Shown here in pieces: positions 61,141 through 64,000 of a DNA stretch of 64,000 bases. The DNA comes from Streptomyces bathyalis. GTDB taxonomy: Bacteria; Actinomycetota; Actinomycetes; Streptomycetales; Streptomycetaceae. The translations under genes were made by a program, and so were the position numbers. The first letter of the stretch is position 1. Every line of letters starts with the position of its first letter. The notes under the pieces are model-generated. The model made no database searches and had not been told where the DNA came from. It saw nothing but the letters and a program-made list of their open reading frames with translations. The stretch lies in assembly GCF_015910445.1 (NCBI RefSeq), contig NZ_CP048882.1, positions 5,577,501 through 5,641,500 of the forward strand, written 5' to 3'.

Positions 61141-62112
61141 TCAGTTCCTCTCGGGGAGGGGGAAACGCTGGAGCGTGCCGGGCAGTCGTGAGCCGAGCGG
61201 TGACATTCCGCCGTCGGCTCCGAGGCGTGCGAGCAGATCGAGGGCGAGCCTGCCGCGGCGTACGCGTTCGCGCGCGCCGTGGAGGGTCAGCTCGCGCAGG
61301 TGCGCGCCGTACGGGTAGATGCCCGGCGCCTTGCTGAGGCCGAACTTGAGGTAGATGGGTGCGCCGCGGCGGATCAGCTCGGCCGCCTCGTACATCCGGA
61401 CATAGCCCCCGAGGTCGTCGGGTGCCTCCAGATAGAAGTCCATCGGGGCGGCGCTGACCCGGCGTATCTCGGTGATGTGCGCGAGCGTCAGATCGGACGG
61501 GATGTTGAGCGAGTCCGCACCGAGACGCTCGTGCACGCTGTACGCGGCCGGGTTCACCGGGCCGATGAGCGCCGAGACCTTGAGCGTGGTGTCGGCGGGA
61601 AGTTCACCGCGGGCACGCAGCTGATGGAGCGTCCACAGCACGCCCTCGTCGGCGACCAGCAGGCAGCGCACGCCCAGTTCGGTCGCCCGCAGGGCGTCCT
61701 CGACGCAGCCGGCCACCGCGTCGTGGCCGCGGGCGCGCAGGCCGCCGCCGCCGGAATCCGTGCGGGTGGACGCTCCGACGTCCCATGTGCCGCGCGGACC
61801 GGTGAACAGGCACAGCTCGATGTTCCGCTCGGCGCACGCGTCCACCATCTCGGTGATCTCCGCGTCGGTCAGCATCCATACGCCGCTGCCCTGGCTGATG
61901 CGGTGCACGGGCACGTCGAGGGAGGAAGCCTCCTCCAGCACTGCGGCCAGCGCCTCCGGCCCCTCGCAGGAGGGGACTTCGGTGCGCCAGGTGCCGCCGT
62001 CGGGGAAGGCGTGCGGTGAGGCGTCGGCCGGGTCGGGTTCGGGGGCGCCCATGCCCAGGATGTCCAGGGCGTCGGCGCCGGGACGGCGGGTTCCGGGGGG
62101 TCGGGTGGGCAC
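61141..62112 (-). CDS. Conserved protein of unknown function, TIM-barrel-like (U32-peptidase resemblance)
   Basis: A 323-residue protein whose layout suggests a barrel: WRTEVPSCEGPEALAAVLEEA, VHRISQGSGVWMLTDAEI, NIELCLFTGPRGTWDVG, GVRCLLVADEGVLWTLHQLR, VNPAAYSVHERLGADSLNIP and YLEAPDDLGGYVRMYEAAEL. Similar proteins are often labelled U32 peptidases, but the U32 Cys motif is not visible here. Its place directly before the sugar-binding protein (3 bases) ties it to sugar metabolism; an epimerase or aldolase-type role is possible. The GTG at 62112 follows AGGAG. Confidence 0.62.
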   Translation of the reverse strand: MPTRPPGTRRPGADALDILGMGAPEPDPADASPHAFPDGGTWRTEVPSCEGPEALAAVLEEASSLDVPVHRISQGSGVWMLTDAEITEMVDACAERNIELCLFTGPRGTWDVGASTRTDSGGGGLRARGHDAVAGCVEDALRATELGVRCLLVADEGVLWTLHQLRARGELPADTTLKVSALIGPVNPAAYSVHERLGADSLNIPSDLTLAHITEIRRVSAAPMDFYLEAPDDLGGYVRMYEAAELIRRGAPIYLKFGLSKAPGIYPYGAHLRELTLHGARERVRRGRLALDLLARLGADGGMSPLGSRLPGTLQRFPLPERN

Positions 62113-62236
62113 GGTGCTCCTGACGGTCGGGGCCTTGGAAATGACGGTCGGGGACGGGGAGTTCGCATCCTTATGGGGTTGTGTGGTGGTGGCGCGGCGG
62201 GTGTACCGGCCCGGGGCGGTGAGCGTCAGGCGACGG

Positions 62237-63328
62237 TCAGGGCCTCAGCAGCACTTTTCCGACGGCCGGGTCGCCGCCGCCGACGAGGCCGATGGCCTCG
62301 CCGAAGGCGGTCAGGGGCAGTTCGTGCGTGATGAGCGGTGCCGGGTCGAGCAGCCCCGTGCCGAAGGCCCGTACGGCGTACGACCACGCCGCGGACGGCG
62401 CGCCGAAGACCGAGCGGACGGTCAGCTGGCTGACGGAGAGATGCACCGGATCGATGCCCCGCGCTCCCGGCTCGAACATGCCGGTCAGCACGACACGTCC
62501 GCCGCGCCGGGCAAGCTTGCAGGCGTCGTGGGCGGTGGTCGCCGCGCCGGCCGTCTCCACGACCAGGTCGAAGCCTTCGGTGCCGGTGCCGGTGCCGTCC
62601 GGGCCGTCGGCGGACCCCGGCGTACGGGCGTGCGTCGCGCCCATCGTCAGGGCCTGCTCCGCACGTTGCGCGCGGGGATCGACGGCCAGCAGCTCGGCGG
62701 GGGAGTGCGCCGCGAGCAACTGCACCGCGAGCAGCCCGAGTGTTCCCGTCCCGAGCACGGCCACCCGCTCACCCGCCCGGGGTTCGGCCGCCAGCACCGC
62801 CGCCGCGACGACCGCCGCGGGCTCCAGCAGGGCGGCGGCACGCAGATCGGCGTCGTCGGGCAGGAGATGCAGCAGCCGCGCGGGCAGCACGAGCGAGTCG
62901 GCGAAGGCGCCGGGTCGTGTGAAGCCCGTCTCCTCGTAGCCGCTCATGCACAGGCTGGTCGCTCCCTCCCGGCAGCGTTCGCAGCGCAGACAGGCGCGGA
63001 AACCCTCGGCGACGACCTTGCGCCCCAGCAGCTCCGTGGGAGTTCCCCCAGGGCCGAGGAGGACTGTGCCCTCGCCGACGGCCTCGACCGTCCCCGCCCA
63101 CTCGTGGCCGGGCGTCACCGGGTAGCGGACGTAGCCTTCGGCGCGGGTGCCGTCGTACACCTCCCGGTCGCTGGCGCAGATCCCGGCGGCGTGCACGGCG
63201 ACGCGCACCTCGCCAGGACCCGGCTGCGGCTGCGGTCCGGTGGCCAGCCGGTGCTCGCCCGGCCCGTCGATGACGACGGACCGTACGGACGGTGTGCCGC
63301 CTTCACGGGGGCGACCGCTCACACTCAC
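62237..63328 (-). CDS. Zinc-dependent alcohol/polyol dehydrogenase
   Basis: A 363-residue medium-chain dehydrogenase. Catalytic zinc region AAGICASDREVYDG and GHEWAGTVEAVG; structural-zinc cysteines CLRCERCREGATSLC; cofactor motif VAVLGTGTLGLLAVQLL. It fits sorbitol/threonine-type dehydrogenases acting on sugars or sugar acids. The GTG at 63328 overlaps the stop of the enolase-family gene (GTGA); a second GTG lies two codons in. A 124-base gap separates it from the TIM-barrel-like gene, with no gene in it. Confidence 0.88.
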   Translation of the reverse strand: MSVSGRPREGGTPSVRSVVIDGPGEHRLATGPQPQPGPGEVRVAVHAAGICASDREVYDGTRAEGYVRYPVTPGHEWAGTVEAVGEGTVLLGPGGTPTELLGRKVVAEGFRACLRCERCREGATSLCMSGYEETGFTRPGAFADSLVLPARLLHLLPDDADLRAAALLEPAAVVAAAVLAAEPRAGERVAVLGTGTLGLLAVQLLAAHSPAELLAVDPRAQRAEQALTMGATHARTPGSADGPDGTGTGTEGFDLVVETAGAATTAHDACKLARRGGRVVLTGMFEPGARGIDPVHLSVSQLTVRSVFGAPSAAWSYAVRAFGTGLLDPAPLITHELPLTAFGEAIGLVGGGDPAVGKVLLRP

Positions 63329-64000
63329 TCGCCTCCTCCGGCAGCGGCCGGGTCCCGCTTCTCCCAGCCCTCGGCCCACAGGTCGAACCGGGCCTGCTGC
63401 TGCGGGAATTCGGCTGCCGCGTCGATGTCCAGCTCCACGCCCAGGCCGGGCGCGGTGGGAAGCTCGAAGTAGCCGTCGACGACCTGCGGCGCTCCCTTGA
63501 CGACCTTCTTGATCTCCGCGTCGGCGAAGTCGTTGAAGTGTTCCAAAATCTTGAAGTTCGGTGTGCAGCCCGCGACTTGAAGGGACGCCGAGGTCAGTAC
63601 GGGCCCGCCCACGTTGTGCGGCGCGACCAGCATGTAGTGCGTCTCGGCGGTGGCGGCGAGCTTGCGGGTCTCCAGGATCCCGCCGATGTGGCCGACGTCG
63701 GGCTGGATGATGTCGGCGGCCTGCGACTCGAAGAGCTCCCTGAACTCGATGCGGTCGTGGATGCGTTCGCCCGTCGCCACGGGCAGCTGGACCTTCTCCG
63801 CGACCTTGGCCAGCGCCTTGAGGTTCTCCGGCGGTACGGGCTCCTCCAGCCACGCCGGACGGAAGGGCGCCATCTCGTGGGCCAGCCGCACGGCCGTCGA
63901 GGGGCTGAACCGGCCGTGCATCTCCAGCATCAGCTCGGTCCCCGGTCCGATCGCATCCCTTACGGCCTCGATGAGTGAGACCGCATAATGGGTGGCATCG
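63325..64000 (-). CDS. Enolase-superfamily sugar-acid dehydratase (partial; runs off the window)
   Basis: The C-terminal 224 residues of a mandelate racemase/muconate-lactonising-type enzyme, most like galactonate dehydratase and its relatives. Visible: LMLEMHGRFSPSTAVRLAHE, AWLEEPVPPEN (metal Glu), VATGERIHDRIEF (metal Glu), IIQPDVGHIGGILE and LVAPHNVGGPV with the catalytic His, then APGLGVELD as in DgoD. The 5' part lies beyond 64000. Expected to dehydrate an aldonate to a 2-keto-3-deoxy acid. First visible gene of the leftward operon. Confidence 0.88.
   Translation of the reverse strand, partial: DATHYAVSLIEAVRDAIGPGTELMLEMHGRFSPSTAVRLAHEMAPFRPAWLEEPVPPENLKALAKVAEKVQLPVATGERIHDRIEFRELFESQAADIIQPDVGHIGGILETRKLAATAETHYMLVAPHNVGGPVLTSASLQVAGCTPNFKILEHFNDFADAEIKKVVKGAPQVVDGYFELPTAPGLGVELDIDAAAEFPQQQARFDLWAEGWEKRDPAAAGGGE

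Noticed and set aside
1..64000. CRISPR arrays, insertion sequences, prophage or biosynthetic gene clusters
   Set aside because: No regularly spaced repeats, no transposase or phage proteins, and no polyketide or peptide synthase modules were seen; isolated methyltransferase or oxidoreductase genes do not make a cluster.

Overview
The window is a 64 kb piece of a high-GC actinomycete chromosome, almost certainly Streptomyces or a close relative. The evidence is a strong GC3 bias, many GTG starts with 4-base GTGA/ATGA overlaps, several apparently leaderless promoters, and marker genes (HrdA-type sigma factor beside dnaG, a PcaV-type MarR regulator divergent from pcaHG, a c-di-AMP riboswitch before an Rpf gene). 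No rRNA, phage, transposase or CRISPR array was seen. The content is mostly chromosomal metabolism and housekeeping.

Layout. 0-9 kb: pyruvate phosphate dikinase, a DHA2 drug-efflux pump, then an IclR / MFS / benzoylformate-decarboxylase-like group. 9-13 kb: a secreted Rpf-LysM-SLT cell-wall enzyme behind a c-di-AMP riboswitch, an orphan CitB-type response regulator and an SDR. 13-17.7 kb: the protocatechuate operon pcaH-G-B-D with divergent pcaV; pcaC and pcaIJF are absent here. 17.8-30.2 kb: assimilatory nitrate/nitrite reduction (FAD oxidoreductase-nirB-nirD, nasA, sirohydrochlorin chelatase), interrupted by small genes (AraC, two VOC proteins, an epimerase-like protein, a methyltransferase, SanA). 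The nirB operon and nasA share nearly identical GlnR-type promoters. 30-32 kb: a secreted Pro/Ala-rich protein. 32-39 kb: dgt, a ferredoxin-reductase-like flavoenzyme, dnaG, relics of two genes, then hrdA. 39-46 kb: a heterodimeric ABC exporter, a divergent FGGY kinase, a PatB/MalY aminotransferase and a small secreted protein. 46-50 kb: a Clp-N-domain protein with its HTH partner, TetR plus a VC0807-type membrane protein, tRNA-CAU and tRNA-Asn. 50-53 kb: LigD polymerase domain and Ku (NHEJ). 53-57 kb: IclR plus SMP-30 lactonase, MarR with divergent oxidoreductase, Ohr. 57-64 kb: a sugar or sugar-acid operon reading leftward (enolase-superfamily dehydratase, Zn-alcohol dehydrogenase, TIM-barrel-like protein, ChvE/MmsAB-type ABC importer).

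How the genes work together. Nitrate goes through NasA to nitrite, then NirBD to ammonium, with CbiX supplying iron for NirB siroheme. Protocatechuate goes through PcaHG, PcaB and PcaD, but PcaC activity must come from elsewhere. The 57-64 kb operon couples import of a sugar to an oxidation and a dehydration. No wholly new system stood out. The most useful leads are regulatory: twin GlnR leaderless promoters, paired TTGTCA operators at the HTH/Clp-N pair, and several symmetric operator candidates. Others are the dnaG 3'-end duplication with gene relics, and proteins that depart from their family at key residues (the BFD-like enzyme, the FGGY kinase, the His-for-Tyr epimerase).
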